Positions 22,468 through 35,292 are shown, counted from the first letter of the stretch. The stretch: 64,000 nucleotides of DNA from Linderina pennispora (GCF_002104995.1 NW_024468263.1:248001-312000), one strand, 5' to 3'. Translations and numbers: made by a program. Notes: generated by a model not told the origin, from the letters alone.

Positions 22468-25400
22468 ATGAATGCAGGACAGGTTCCGTCCACCATACAC
22501 GCACATATGACTCCAACCATCAGCGACTTTGATGCGCGGCCGCGCAGCTGGTCAGCACAGGACGCCGACTACATACACTACCTGCGCCCACAGCCATCGA
22601 ATCTCTCGGCCAAGGGCGCCCACACACTGCGGCGCAGCACATCAGTCGGCCTGGGCCGCTTTGTCTCACAGCCGTCGTCGCCATCGATAGCTCCAGCACG
22701 GGCGCCCAGCGTCCGCGCCCGGACATTCACTGGGCGGCCAGGCACACCGGTGGTCGGGGAGCAGGCTGCTCTGCCCAGGCCACGCCATATCCGGAGGCAC
22801 CGCAATGCCAAGACCCTGGAGATGATGCGGCCGCTGGTTGCGTCCCATGGAGGAGGAGTGTTCGGAGGCCACGACGGCGCGCAGCGTGTCGGCTGGCTCA
22901 AGCAAGTCGCTGGAGTCGAGCATCTCACGGGCGTCCGGTGTATCGAAGAGCTCGGACGGGTCGGTGGGCAGGCTGGCAAAGCCTGTGGTGTCGGCCGAGT
23001 CGCCCGGAAGGGTGGCGGGCGAGCAGAACGTGTCGCTTTTGTGGTCGGCGCTGGCTCGGCTGACGATTCGCAGGGTCAAGGCGGAGAGCGCGGTGGAGAG
23101 GCTCAGGGGCATTGAGGCAGAGCAGGCGAGGAGGGAGCCGGGTGAAGGCACTGTGAAGGAGAGGGGAAATCTATGCAGCAATGGCGGGGAGAGTGCCGAG
23201 GATACTTCCACGGGGCAGATTGCTGAGGCTGCGCCGCAGAATCAGCAGACTGGCAGGCTTGCAATAGATGACCCGGGTGTACCGTCGAGTCCGAGGTCAT
23301 ACTGGGGGCTCGGGTGGTGGTCTGCACCGACGACTGCTGCGACGACTGCGACGGCGCCCGCACCTGAATCTGAAGCTGCCGAAGCTGCCGAAGCTGCTGT
23401 TGCTGATAACTCTGAGACTGCTGAGTGTGAGCCCAGGCGCGAGTCAAGTGACCAGCAGCAATTTGCGGATATATCTGAGCCTGAGCCAGTCACAAGCCAA
23501 TCTCATCCGGCAGATCCCGAGCCTCCACTACTGCCTGATGAGGATTCCCTGCCCAGTCCCGAGCAGCACAACTCCGGGTCCAGCTGGTGGTGGCCACTGC
23601 TCGGCTCACGATCTGCTGACCCACAAGCTCTGGCTGCCAGCGAGGTGCTGCCAGCGGGTGTAGATAATACCTCCACTGAGCAAGCGTCCAGTGACGTCAT
23701 CATCAGATACTAACCGCAACGGATATGCATCGCTGGGGCATAACGATGGCGAGCAAGCGCAGGGCTCCAGAAATACTAGCGTGGACCGAGCCGACAGCAG
23801 ATAGAGCGAGTCAGAAAGCATCAGAGCCCAAAATCAGCGACAGAACTGCGAGCGGACACAACGTGCAGCAGCAGCAAAACATGCTGTTGCCGGCGCTAGA
23901 GTTCGCTGATGCCCCGCCAGTTCCTGAGCCGACTCCGCAGTCACCGAAGCGCAAGAACAGCGACACGCCAGTAACTGCTGATGCACCCATTTCCAAGCGC
24001 CTACGGGTATTGGGCCGCAACCTGTTTGACTCTGCATACGAGATCGCACCAGAGTGGGCAGCGCACCTTTGTCGATGGCCCAAAGCTGGCAGACGCAACC
24101 GGCCAGCACCATGGGCCCGTCCACAACGACCAGCTGGCGCCGACAGCCAGCGAAATCAACGCTGCTATGGGTTTGGGAGCGCGTAAACTGGGTAAGATCG
24201 CTGTGATCGGTATTCCACGGCTGGTTCCCGACGAAGATGCTGCAGATGGTAGCTGGCGAGCCGACCGGCAAGTCGGAGAAGTTCTGTGTGATGATGCGCG
24301 AGGCCCTGCATACGTATCTGACGGAGAACCACAGCGTGGATGTCAGCGACTCGGATATCAGCTTGTTTCCACTCGTGGGCGAGGGCCGCATCGAGGATCG
24401 TGTCGATTTGCTTCTGTCGCAGATAATTGACCCCGGACCGGTCCCGGCGGAGATTCGGGAGGCCCTGGAAGGCCCTGACGACAGCAAGGCGGACCAAGAA
24501 GAAAGCCAAGCGGGTGGAGATCGACCCATCGCTAGTGGCTGCCGAGATGCTGATGCCAGAACGCTCCCAGCGTGCCGATGTGCTGGGCGCGGCAGACACA
24601 GTCTTTGTGGTGACGCACTCGCAAGGCACGCCGGTGTCGGCCCTGCTGCTGGAGCGGCTGATGGAGCTCGGCCTGGTGGTGCCACGGCGGCAGCGCGTGT
24701 GCATGCTAGCAATGGCTGGTATCAGCCATGGGCCAATGCCGTATCTGCGCGACAACGTGGTGATCCGGTACATCGAGTCGGAGGCGGCGCGCGAGCTGTT
24801 TGAGCTGATGGACCCGAGTTCGCCGCAGAGCCAGCGATACGTGGCCGCGCTGAGCACGATCCTGCACAAGGGTGTGCGGCTGATCTGTGTTGGCTCGTGG
24901 GTGGACGAGGTTGTGCCGCTGTATTCGGGCATCCTGCAGGGAGTGTCACATCCGAATGTCTACCGGGCCGTGTATATTGATGCGCCGCACTACCTGGACG
25001 ACTTTCTGAGCAACCTGATAGTGTTTGCCTTGCGCCTGCGCAACATGGGCATCTACGACCACGACCTGCTGATCCATCTAAGCGAGGTCGTGGCGGGCTC
25101 GCTGTGGGGCCACTCGGGCCACTCCACCGTGTACGGCGAGCCGGACGTGTACAAGCTGTCGGTCAAATGGCTATTGTACTCGACGTCGGCTGTGTCGCAG
25201 TCAGCGATCCAGAGCGGTGGTGCTGCGGTGAGCCGGGCCAGTGGCGAGCAGATCCACATGAACTACCGGCCATTCAATGCGGCCGAGAAGCTCAACCCGT
25301 TCTACATCCCGTGGATCATGCGCACGCTGTGGGACGAGCCCGAGATCAGACAGAACTCGGTGCTCAGGGCCGAGCTGCGCCGCCTCATTATGCTGTACGA

Positions 25401-25473
25401 CAAGTGGAAGCCAGAGACCAAGGCAGGCAAAGAGCTAAAGTACCGACTGGAGCCAGTCAGGGCTGCTATCTGA
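22468..25473 (+). CDS. YML020W-like alpha/beta hydrolase-fold protein, several frameshifts
   Basis: The coding signal runs from the ATG at 22468 to the TGA at 25471-25473 but changes frame about six times (near 22852, 23695, 23800, 24070, 24235 and 24490). The first 550 residues are mostly disordered, Ser/Pro/Glu/Ala-rich, with one helical patch (ALARLTIRRVKAESAVERLR). The conserved C-terminal part has KLGKIAVIGI, GEPTGKSEKFCVMMREAL, FVVTHSQGTPVSALLLERL, ICVGSWVDEVVPLYSG and FYIPWIMRTLWDEP. This order matches the fungal YML020W family, where HSQG holds the predicted nucleophile. The biochemical role is unknown. Restored length is about 1000 residues. The frame changes look like one-base insertions. 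Confidence 0.75.
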
Positions 25474-26066
25474 AGTTGTGTTTGGTCTTTTAGACTAGAA
25501 ACGTACGTATAGACTACTTTTTAATTTTGTAAGCCTGTCAACACTACTTGTTGGTGAAATAGTGTCTTTTTTTTTGAAACGGCTACATGCTGCAGTGAAG
25601 CGGCGACATGGGTGTCATATTTGTATTCAGGGATTTCCATCTCTCAAGTCCTATTTTATCAAAGCACCAAGTAAAGGGTATAATAGCCACTGCCTGGCGT
25701 GTAAGTGCAGACCCTCCGGATCTCTTCATTCCGGTGCCGCTATTTACATTCTAGTGCACAACATAGGGAAGACCCATTCAAAAGATATGATGCTGAGTGG
25801 CTTTGAACTTTTCCCACCGCACAGACGCAACCCACCATACAAATACATACACTATTTGCAAGAGAAGATGCATGGTCGCCAAGCCACTCATTGTCAACTC
25901 CCAATTGTGTCTCGTGTGAAGGATGTTAGATATACCCCCTACCACCTCAACTAGCCATTTCTTTCCTTGCGCCAAAACAAACCGGACACAGTATATATTC
26001 GGATGTTTTTTTTGGCTTCTTCTCAAGTTTCCTTATCCACATTCTACTCATTGATTTCTTGTTGAC
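25474..26066. other. Intergenic, no gene seen
   Basis: About 0.6 kb between the hydrolase-fold gene and the first acyltransferase copy. It contains a plausible promoter (TATATATT near 25992-25999) but no gene. Confidence 0.45.
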
Positions 26067-27531
26067 ATGCACTACTTTGCAAACAGCGTTGAATCCAAAG
26101 CCTACCGGCTCAGCAAAGCAGGGCGCTACATGGCCTGTTTCTAATACGAGGTTGTCATATTTTCTACGCCAATACTGACAGGTCCGCTAACTTTCATGCC
26201 TGCAAGAGAACTCGAGGAGGCGTTCTACCGGACCCTGGTGCATTTCCCGCACATGGCTGGGTATCTCAAGCAGACCGGCTACGATACCATGGACATTATC
26301 GTGGACAAGACCAAGCTCAACTTGCCTGACTACCGTGAGTCGCAGTCCGATATCCACTATCAAGACATTGAATCCGCCAACTTTGACCCTGCGACGTGGC
26401 CCAGCGACTTGTCACCTGTTGGCAATATTGCGGTTCCTGATGAAGGACACCAAGCTGATCAGACTTGCCAATTTCCATGTCGTTCCGATTGAAGGAGAAC
26501 AGCGGTATTATTATTTCATCCAAACATCAACCGTAGCATTGCTGACGCGTACAGTACCTGCTGAGGTTCTCAACCGCTGGGCTGAAGAAACACGGGCGCT
26601 GCTCACTGGTGTGCCGGCGAAGCTGCCCAACTATTGCCTTGACGACCGGATTACCCTCAAATACTTGCCAAACGAGCGAGCTGAGATTGGTGATGAGTTC
26701 AAACATCACTATGGCACTTACAGGAACGCTCGATACTGACTGACTGGTTGAAATGGCTGTCACCCTAGCTCGCGCGGGAAAGTGATGGGCTACGTATCCA
26801 GCAAGCAGCCGCTACGCACCCATCTGTTTCGGGTTCCGGCGCGAGAAGCTGGACGAGCTTCGCCTCGAGCTGCTGGAACATGTGCCACCTGGAACACGCT
26901 TATCCGACCATGATATCCTCTGCGCGATTGGATACAAGCTGAATGGGCAAGCGAGCTACGATGCAGCAAACAAAAACCAAAGTTGGCTGGGGAAGCTCCT
27001 TGGGCGCAAACCGCAGGACCACAGGCAATCACTATATTTTACTCCCATTCAGCCTTCGCCATCGCCTTGGAATGGAGCATCTGAATTGCATAGGCAACCC
27101 GCTGCTGGGTATGGTGGAAGTGCTCCCAGTCGGTCATGCACAGTCTCTGATTACCAACCAATCACTTGCGGAGGTGGCAAGTCGCATCCGAAAAACCACA
27201 GACAGCGTCACACCAGCAGCAGTTGGGACAGCAATGGACATCATGGAAGCCGATACATGCGATATTGGCACCTTCTTGAGTGGTATGACATTCGATGTCC
27301 AAAGCATTACCTCGGACTTGACTCGGATCAAGCTATATGATGCTGACTTTGGTAGCGGCGTGCAGGCGTTTTCAACATTGTGTCCACCATTTTGCATTGG
27401 GCACAGTTTCATGCCTGCCATCACCACCATCAAGTACTGATTGCATCGTGTTTTTTACAAACTCGCCAGATGCAATGGATAGCATCTTGAACAACAGATT
27501 TTGGAAAGATTTTGCCACTGTGATTTTTTAA
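26067..27531 (+). pseudogene. BAHD-type acyltransferase, copy 1, broken
   Basis: ATG at 26067 begins HYFANSVESKAYRLSK. The next part meets an in-frame TAA at 26142-26144 and then continues with ARELEEAFYRTLVHFPHMAGYL, NLPDYRESQSDIHYQDI and NRWAEETRALLTG. Later come DHDILCAIGYKLNGQ and DADFGSGVQAF, and the end is NRFWKDFATVIF. BAHD enzymes transfer acyl groups from CoA thioesters. The family HxxxD motif lies in the frameshifted middle, and DFGSG stands where DFGWG is expected. At least three frame changes plus the stop are needed. It is tandem to copy 2 at 28560-30020. Specific substrate is unknown. Confidence 0.6.
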
Positions 27532-27929
27532 TTACTAATTTTCAATATATTTTGACCAACAACAGGTCATATTCTATGTTAGTCCTGAGACGTGTCTACC
27601 TTAAAGAGAGATGCTATGAGTGCAAGGCAATTTGAATCATATGGATAGGAAATATGTATAATATTTGTTTTATAAAAAGCCTTCGTGGACTTCAATATTG
27701 ATATAATGTTCATAGTGTGATTGTTCACAATATTGTAAAACTGCAAACATGAAGAGTAATGTTACTGGAAAGCAACAGAATAATGATACACCATGCTATA
27801 TTGGAATAATATGGATAAACAAATAATAGGAATGTGATAAGAATATCTTTCACCACTCAATTGGTATAGTCAAAATCGACTATAGAAACTTAAAAGGAGA
27901 GTGCAACATATTGTGTATCTGCCCTGGGT
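27532..27929. other. AT-rich spacer, no gene seen
   Basis: About 0.4 kb of strongly AT-rich DNA between acyltransferase copy 1 and repeat R3b. Confidence 0.45.
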
Positions 27930-28127
27930 GTCCCTGATATCGGATGTCAGCTAAATCAGGTGACTGCAAGCTGGGTGCCAACGAGAGCCCTACTACAGCC
28001 TACACAATGGAGGTAACATCGAGTCTCTGATGAATCGCACAAACCGCCGCATGGAAGATACGTCCGCGCAACCCGTCTTTTCTCTGGTTCTCTTTTTTCT
28101 TCAGCATTAGATATCACTTTTAAAACC
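27930..28127 (+). repeat. Dispersed repeat R3, copy b
   Basis: It matches 10491-10684 through GTGCCAACGAGAGCCC, ACAGCCTAC and ATGGAGGTA, then a pyrimidine-rich end CTTTTAAAA. The protein tail still readable in copy a is frameshifted here. It lies between the two acyltransferase copies, so an element inserted after, or during, their duplication. Confidence 0.6.
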
Positions 28128-28559
28128 CCTCCAATGATGTAGCTCTGGTTAGCAAATTTTTGCTAAATTCTGAATATACACGTATGATATGGAGTAGTAC
28201 ACAGACAGTACTGTTTACCTAGGTATTCCTGTCATATCTCCTGAGGCTGTTCCCAATTAAGTATGCCCATATCAATTTCAGTGAGCGGTCCAAATCCTGG
28301 ATTAATGATTTTGGCGTGTAAACAGCCTCCACGTAGACAAATGGCCGAAGGCACAGCCACCGCGTTAAACAATGCACTATTTCAGTTAATATATTGGCCA
28401 ATTGTTTTGAATGACTATACTACATGGCTGGTTCTCACCAGAAAATCCGCACTACGCATTATGATATTTGATGTTTCCGGTATAAGTGGTGGAAGTACAA
28501 CTCTAGCAAAAGCCTTTTCATCTTCTCATTCGCCATTTACATTTCTTACTCTCTTTACT

Positions 28560-30020
28560 ATGGACCACTTTGTAAACAGCGTTGAATCACAAAAGTATGT
28601 CTGCAGACGGCATGATATGCTAACTTCGCTTGTAACTGTACGCATTTCTTTTCTTCTATGCCAATGTCGCTTGTGCTGATGATTTCATGCCAAGGGACAA
28701 GCTCGAGGAAGGATTCTATAGGACCCTTGTCCTCTGTCCCTGGTTCGCCTGGTGATCTTAAACAAACAAAAGGTTGTGGAATGGAGGTTATCGTCGACAA
28801 GGCAGTCTGAACATGCCTGAATACCGTGAGTCGCAGTCGTTAGGTGCATTTCAGCAAGATCCAGTCGTCTGGGTTCAACCGCGCGACCTGGCCCGATGGT
28901 CTGGTTCCTGTTGGGCCGGTTCCTTGTCCCGACAAAGCTACCGGAAAGATCAAACTTCTGCATATTCATGTCGTGCGACTGAAGGACAACAGCGGCATGG
29001 TTATTTCGGTCAATTTCAACCATGGCGTCGCAGATGGTACCACGCATTATGACATTCCTTCAACCGCTGGGCAGATGAGACGCGTGCGCTAGTGAACGGT
29101 GTATACCTGTAGGCAGAAACAACCTTTTGCTTTGGTGCCGATATACTCAGGAAGCACCTGCCGAGCGAGCGCGCATCCCTCAGCGAAAGCGTCCTGCAAA
29201 GCAGCTTTCAACAAAATCCCGCGTGGCGGATTTTATCCTGTGGCTCTCGCCTAACAAGCGCACAAGGTTGGTGAACCTATTTGACCAATTCTGCTTCACC
29301 ACGCGGGCATCAATTCCGGATTCCGCGTTCCAAGATCGACGGGCTTCGCAGCCAAGTACTGGAGCATCTGCCGCATGGGACACGTCTGTCCACTAACGAC
29401 GTCATTTCTGCAGTCTTACACAGAGTCCACGAGCAGTCTGTGGTAAGGAAGAGTCAGGGCTGGCTGGCAAAACTAATTGATCGGAAAGAATGGAGCTGCA
29501 GGCGAACATTGTACTTCAGTCATCGTTGATCATCCGTCGGTCACCTCGGAATGACAGAGATGAATTACATGGGAAACCCGGTATTTGGCGAACTTGTTCT
29601 CACCCCGATGCATCCAGGCACATCAGCCAATTACTGCCAAGACTATCTCTGTGGTTGCTGGACCAGATTCGGATCGCTGAATATCGGCGCTTACCCATCC
29701 ACGCATTGGGACAACTGTTGACATGATTGATTCCGAAGAAAGATACGCCGCCAAGTTTCTTTGCCATTGCTAAGAACTATAAGCTTGTGACGACAACTAC
29801 TAATACGGTTGCTTCTGCCAAGATGTATGCTGCAGACTTTGGCAATGGGGTGCAGGCGTATTCGACGACACATCCTGAACTCAGCATGGGCGTATTTGTG
29901 ATTCTTCCTTCACCACCTCCAAGCAATGACATTCTTGTCAACATCTGCGATGCGTCTTCAGTAATGGACGGTGTCCTGAAGAACGAATTCTGGAGCGACT
30001 TTGCAGAGATGATTTACTAA
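28560..30020 (+). pseudogene. BAHD-type acyltransferase, copy 2, broken
   Basis: Begins DHFVNSVESQKYVCRR like copy 1. It continues in shifted frames through FFYANVACADDFMPRDKLEE and VDGLRSQVLEHLPHGTRL-like text. HVVRLKDNSGMVISVNFNHG is followed by VADG, so the catalytic HxxxD(G) motif is present. The C-terminal DFGNGVQAYSTTHPELSMG keeps the DFGWG-type motif, ending NEFWSDFAEMIY with a TAA at 30018-30020. At least four frame changes interrupt it. Length (1.46 kb) equals copy 1, so the pair arose by tandem duplication. Genuine decay is more likely than pure sequencing error because copy 1 also carries a stop, but both may contribute. Confidence 0.6.
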
Positions 30021-30300
30021 TAGATATATACGCACTGCTTTCTAATGATCCTGTGACATGAAGCTGGTGGCTCTATGACTTGGTAGGTTTATAGATCAGC
30101 AGCAAGTGGTCTCAAACCAGACTCGCAGGACTTGGAAAGAAGCAGGTGTCGTGAAGCAGGTGTCGTGAAGCAAGTATCCACAGCCCTGAATTCTGGCCTG
30201 GCGGCATCCACATGCTGCTGAAGACCATACCAGTCTACTTTTCCAGTATCATCTGCACAACGAGACGTGGTTTATTTAATAAATATGGCTTTATCACTAA

Positions 30301-31548
30301 TCATTCTTCGTGGATGCCCTTTACAAACTGACCGATGCTTTGAAAGGCATCCTTGCACTTCCTTACGGTACCAGAACAAGTGATGGAACGCATGGGGCAT
30401 TCCATCATAGACTTCCAGCGTAGCTACCTCAGGCTTCCCAGAGTTCTGGGCGTTAATCTTGGCTGCCAGTTCCTTCACGTCATCCAAAAGTATTTCGCCA
30501 CCGCCTGCATGGATTAGAGTAGGTGGAAATCCTCCAAACGACCCATTGATCGGCGAAAGTAGCATCCCTTGCATATCCTGCCTCATCTTGTCAGTCAGCG
30601 GCTTTCCAGGCGCAAGCAATAAACGTACGTAGTTGAATGGCGATTCCAGTGGCGGGATTACAAAGAAATCATGCAGCCGGTTCGATTCCATGGTGGGTTT
30701 CGTGTCAAGCCAGGTCAGCCCACGGCGACAGCAGCACCAGGGCACCAGGCTCAGCAATTTTCATGTGCCGAAGCAGATGCGTCAGAACAAGCGACAAATG
30801 TGCGCCCATGCTATCCCCAGCAACAATAATGTTCTCGGGCTTGTATCCCTGCTGCAGGAGATACAAGTATGCGATGAGCGTGTCATGCGTCTGGGCTGGG
30901 AATGGGTGCTCGGGTGCCAAGCGATAGTCAATGGTTATCACGCGCACCTGCCCCCGCTGAGAAAGCTCGCCGGCAAATGAACGGTGTGTATCAGGGCTGC
31001 CGGTCAGCCATACACCGCCATGGAGCCCGAGCATTATCCTCTCGCCCTCAAACAGCGGCTGGATGCTGCACAATCGGTCGGTGTCAGTTGCATATGGCTC
31101 CAAGGCACCCATGGCTGCAGTTCCCAGCACGATCTCATAGCCAATTGCGCGAGGACTGCTCGGCTGCTCTGTCCTCCTCCGTCAGTCTTACCAGGTCGTC
31201 TTCGCCGACACCCACACCAGCAAACCTGGTCGTGTCGATGTCAACAGATTTGGTGTCGATAGTGTGCGCTTGGTAAATACCCTTGTCGATGGGCCACGCT
31301 GTGCTCCTGTCTCTGTTTTTACGCACATCCCTCGTTATTTGGAATACATCGATATTCTCGATTTCGTCATCATTGGTGAGCTGCGGCGCACTGTTGTTGA
31401 TCATGTACCTCATTACATCTAGGGTCACCTGTATACGCAGGTCCCAGTTGGGCAGGCGTGGACCATGCCAGTAGTAGTCAAACGAGGACCTGGCCGACAC
31501 TGCAGTCATAGAGTAGAGTAGGTGTGCTTTATATGCAAGAGAAAGCAT
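30301..31548 (-). CDS. HSL-family alpha/beta hydrolase (esterase), three frameshifts
   Basis: ATG at 31546-31548. The N-terminal cap region is followed by LGLHGGVWLTGSPDTHR with the HGG oxyanion hole. ITIDYRLAPEHPFPAQ and VAGDSMGAHLSLVL with the GDSxG nucleophile come next. The acidic residue is likely in GGGEILLDDV and the base in DGMPHAFHHL. This is the fold-3/hormone-sensitive-lipase layout of fungal esterases and deacetylases. One-base insertions at about 31137, 30715 and 30366 break the frame. Removing them gives 414 residues ending SIGQFVKGIHEE. It faces the two acyltransferase copies tail to tail; acyl addition and removal on related substrates is possible but unproven. Confidence 0.75.
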
Positions 31549-31728
31549 TATTGAAAAATACAGCTGATGAGATTAGCAGGGAATAGACAATATTCAGGAG
31601 TGAAAATGCGAAGCATTAGCGGCTTTTTAACAGCAATTGTGAATGGTATATTGGCGGGACCCACGTGTAGGTCAGTTGATGTGGTGCGAGGTACGTGGAA
31701 TTATTATATTTATCATTTGTACCGAAAT

Positions 31729-32632
31729 TACTCTGCTCACGATGCGAGCTCGGCTGCTAGTCAGCATGAGTTGACACATCGATAAGAGCATCACGGCGAA
31801 CCGGTCATTTGAACGTGTCGGATGGTTGTTGGTGCAATGGACGATCATGGACATCTCCCATCCTTGGATGGCCTGCTCAGCGCAGGCGCTTTCAGCGCTG
31901 GCTCGCTGCTGCTGGCAGCAGAATCGCCTGCTGCTGCACGCCTCTTGCGCGGCTCTTTGTTAGCAGGGGTGGTGCCAGAAGCATCGGCAGCAATGGCCGT
32001 AGAGCGACGGAACCGTTCAGGGATACTGCCTGAATCACAGAGAGACTGGAAAATGAGTCTGAAGTTTAGAACTGCTGCGAGATCGTGGTTCAAGAGTCCG
32101 AGACGAATAGGCTCGCCTGTATTGTGCCATGGCCCGCTTACATGACTCGCTTGTACAGCGGAGAAGGCCATGGCACTTCACAGTTGGGTTCTTCGATCTC
32201 TGGTAGGGCCGCGGATTGGAAACACACCGGAATGTCTGCAGCGACTTTTCGCAGCAGAACGTGTTGTAGGTCTAGAGCACACGGTGGGTGGTGTAGGGCA
32301 AGAAGAAAAAGAAGTAAGAAACGAGTAGCGAAAGATACCATATATGTAAGTATGTGTGTAGCTTTTCGTATAGCGCGGATTCTGAATCAGCTGCCAAGCG
32401 ATGGTATCTCAATCCAGAAATGTGCGAGCGGTGTGACCATATCAGCAATAGAAATGGACAGAGTCAAGGGATATATATTGATGAAGAAAGGCTAAAGAGA
32501 AGTAGGAAGAGAGAGGCGAGCGCAAAGGTTTTATACCATCGCTCAGGTGGCAGCAGCCAAAAAGAAGAAGAAAAAAAGAACAACTGGATGAAAAACTATG
32601 TAGTTCACAGTAATCGGATCTTGAGATTCTAG
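31729..32632 (-). mobile_element. Copy B of the TnpB/Fanzor-like non-autonomous element
   Basis: Inverse copy of 2934-3830, colinear from the promoter-like end (TATAAAA on the minus strand at 32529-32535) through the cysteine-pair segment to the AGCTCGCAT end. Relative to copy A it has a one-base insertion between the cysteine pairs and the NHDLAAVLNF motif. NHD replaces NRD, and scattered substitutions occur. Because A and B share the same internal structure, the deleted form itself was copied. Its 5' end lies about 10 bases from repeat R2b. Confidence 0.65.
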
Positions 32633-32641
32633 CACCTGTGG

Positions 32642-32838
32642 CCACTACATTAACAGCTTGTCACCCTAGTTTCGCAGATGAAGTCAGATGCCGCACAAGA
32701 TCAAAAGGAGTTTGCAGAGCAAGTCACCCAAACTTGCATTTGAGGTTTAGTAGTTTTATTTTTAACCAATTAACAAGACTCTGGCGGACAGTCCGGATCA
32801 CTTTCAACTATAAAATCTTATATATAGGTAAAGATAAA
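32642..32838 (+). repeat. Dispersed repeat R2, copy b
   Basis: Direct-orientation match of 88-281, from CCACTACATTAACAGC to TTATATATAGGTAAAGAT. Here no open frame precedes it; element copy B abuts it head-on. The two R2 copies bracket 32 kb in the same orientation. Confidence 0.7.
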
Positions 32839-33057
32839 GATATGGATAGCCGACGGCGAGTTCCAAAATAGGGTATGACTGTCTACAATTCATATCCTAC
32901 AATTTTCAAAAGAGGCGAACCAAGGGCACATGCAGTCCACTCTAGGACATTTGTTTTCAGGGTTTAACTGAAGAAACTTAACATCCTTGCCATGCTGTTA
33001 GTTTGTATACGATACAGGTCAGTATATTGTGATAACTTCATCAAAGGCAGGCTATGT

Positions 33058-35292
33058 CTATTTGCGCTCAGTTGCCTTGTAATCGAGGAATGCCCGGAGA
33101 TTCTGGACAGCCAGGTCCAGCGCGAGAACGCAGCTCGCGGTGCTTTCTGCGGTCGATGGTCTTGGCAAACTTCTTTGCCGGCAGATATACCTGGCGTAGT
33201 CTTGCCAAAAACTCGCCCTTGACAAACACAGGCTCGTCATAGTCGTAAGCCATATCGCTGTAGATATCAAAGAACAGATCCAGTGCCTCGACGATGGGCT
33301 CGGCAATAGCCGCCGGGTCCTTGGTCGGCTGCAGCAGCGGTTTCACGATGACGTTCTCAAGCAAGTAGGCGCCAATGCGGCGGTTCAGATCAACGAAGCC
33401 TGGCTGGCGGCGGGCAATGTTGCCCAGAGCACCCACCGCGCGTACACGCAGATCGCTGGTCGGGGCAAACTCGCAGATCTGCACAAGCCCCTCGATGTGC
33501 GGGCCAGTCACAGGCACACACCCCTCGACGCCGCGCGTCAGCGTCCACATGCTGCCAACAGCCGACTCGAGCACCGAGCAGCGCAGTGCCATGTCCTTTT
33601 CGGCCAGCGATGCATCTGCGGGCCGCGCAACACCGACGATGTGCTCAGGCAATCGCAGTCAGGTGCGCCCACCAGAGGTTGACCAGATCAGTATGCTTGC
33701 GGAACCAGGGCTTTAGGGACTCTTCGACCACCAGCAAAAAGTTGTTGAAGCAGGCCAGTGCGCGTTCGTGCAGCACGACAAAGCTGTCCACAGCTGCGCT
33801 GACCGCGCGGACCGCGTTGGGGTTGTTCAGGGTGTTGCTGGCCTCCAGTGCGGTGCTCAGCGACGACATCGAGGTAGGCTCAGCAAGCTTTTGTAGCTGC
33901 GGCACAATCGTGCCTGATGAACAGCCCCAGAATCGAGTTCTCGACGACCTCGTCGGCCTTGTTGGCCAGGGTTCCCTCATCAGCCAGAATGTCGACCATG
34001 TCGCCCTCGTCAAAGTCCTCCTCGTCATTGTTGCCAAAGTCGACATCGTCAATCTCGTCCTCGCTGTTGTCCTCGCCGTCATCCATCTCGAGATCAGCAT
34101 CCGAGTCCTCGCCTAGCAGATCGTCGTTCTCCTTCTTGGGCTTCGGATTGGCCTCCTCGGCTTCCTCTGCGCCTTCGTCAGTAAAGATATTGGCTGCCAA
34201 CTCCAGCGCCAGCTGCAGGTGACCAAGACGCGTGCTGATGTTATCGAGCTGGATCTCATGCGCCGACTCTGACGCCGACTCAGCTCCATTGGCAACTGCC
34301 TCCGCCTGCTTGCTGATCAGGCCCCGAATGGCCTCAGCGGCATGGCCCGCAGTCTCGTTGAGATCCAGCGACATGAATTGGGAGATTACCTGCAGCAGGT
34401 TGCGCGACAGGTCCTCCCAGGGCTTCAGCTTCTCCTCGATCCCATCCTCATCGGTGCCCATACGCTCCGCCATGATCTTGTCGATAGCCATAGGCTTGAT
34501 GTTGAGCAGGATCCCGCCAGCCAAAATGCGCACCACTGCCAGGCCCTCGGGCGTCGTGTTCTCGACGCTCTCGGCGGCCAGGATCTTGAACATGTTCGGG
34601 GCAGCGTTGGTCTGTGCAAGCAGCGCGCCATGCGCATGCTTATTGCTGTCTGACAGAGTGTACAGGAATTGGCCGGCGGTCTGCACCAGCGACGTAGGCA
34701 GCTTATCGACAACATTGAAGAACGAAACCAAAAAGGGCGTGACTCCCATGTCGTTGATCGTCTTTAGCGAGCTCGGCACGGTCTCACACAGCGCCCACAG
34801 GACGGAGATCAGATTGTCAGCTGTCAGGAACACAACCTTGCGCTCCTCCATATCTAGCTTCTGGCCTGCCTCGTTCTGCTTCAGAATGTCGTCGATCGAC
34901 TTGGCAAGTCGCGGGATCACCGAGTGAATAGCCATAAACACATTGCTGCGAACCATCTCCTCGGCCGCGCCCTGGTCGACTGCAGCCAGATTGCGCAGCG
35001 CTCCGGCGACCTGAACCACCACATCGGCTGAATCGTCCGACAGACGCTCGATCAGAAGGCTGATGGCGTTGTTGGCGAGCAGCAGCCGCCGCACATTGGA
35101 ATCGTCAGAAGCCAGTAGGTTGCTGGCGCTAGCAGCGGCCCATACGCGCTCGTTGACCTCTGGCGAGTTCAGCTTCTTTAGCAGAACAGGGACCTCTTCC
35201 TTGCTTTGTACGGTGGTGACGGCACCCTGAACAGAAACCGCGTTGATCGGGTTCGCCCTCTCCTTGAATGTGCGTTTAGGAGCCTTGCCCAT
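33058..35292 (-). CDS. SYO1: Syo1/HEATR3-type symportin, three frameshifts
   Basis: The start MGKAPKRTFKERANPIN at 35292 is typical of Syo1, the adaptor that brings ribosomal proteins L5 and L11 together into the nucleus. ARM/HEAT repeats fill most of the protein (LLKKLNSPEVNERVWAAASA, QVAGALRNLAAVDQGAAEE). A long acidic loop (EDSDADLEMDDGEDNSEDE) follows, as in the family's ribosomal-protein-binding loop. Further repeats come next (RVRAVGALGNIARRQPGF), with an end AVQNLRAFLDYKATERK. One-base insertions near 33912, 33656 and 33121 break the frame; the restored length is 743 residues. The next gene toward higher coordinates is TMA22. Confidence 0.85.

Noticed and set aside
30675-30695. GGTTCGATTCC, a tRNA B-box-like sequence
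   Set aside because: No acceptor or anticodon stem can be formed around it; it lies in the HSL hydrolase coding sequence.
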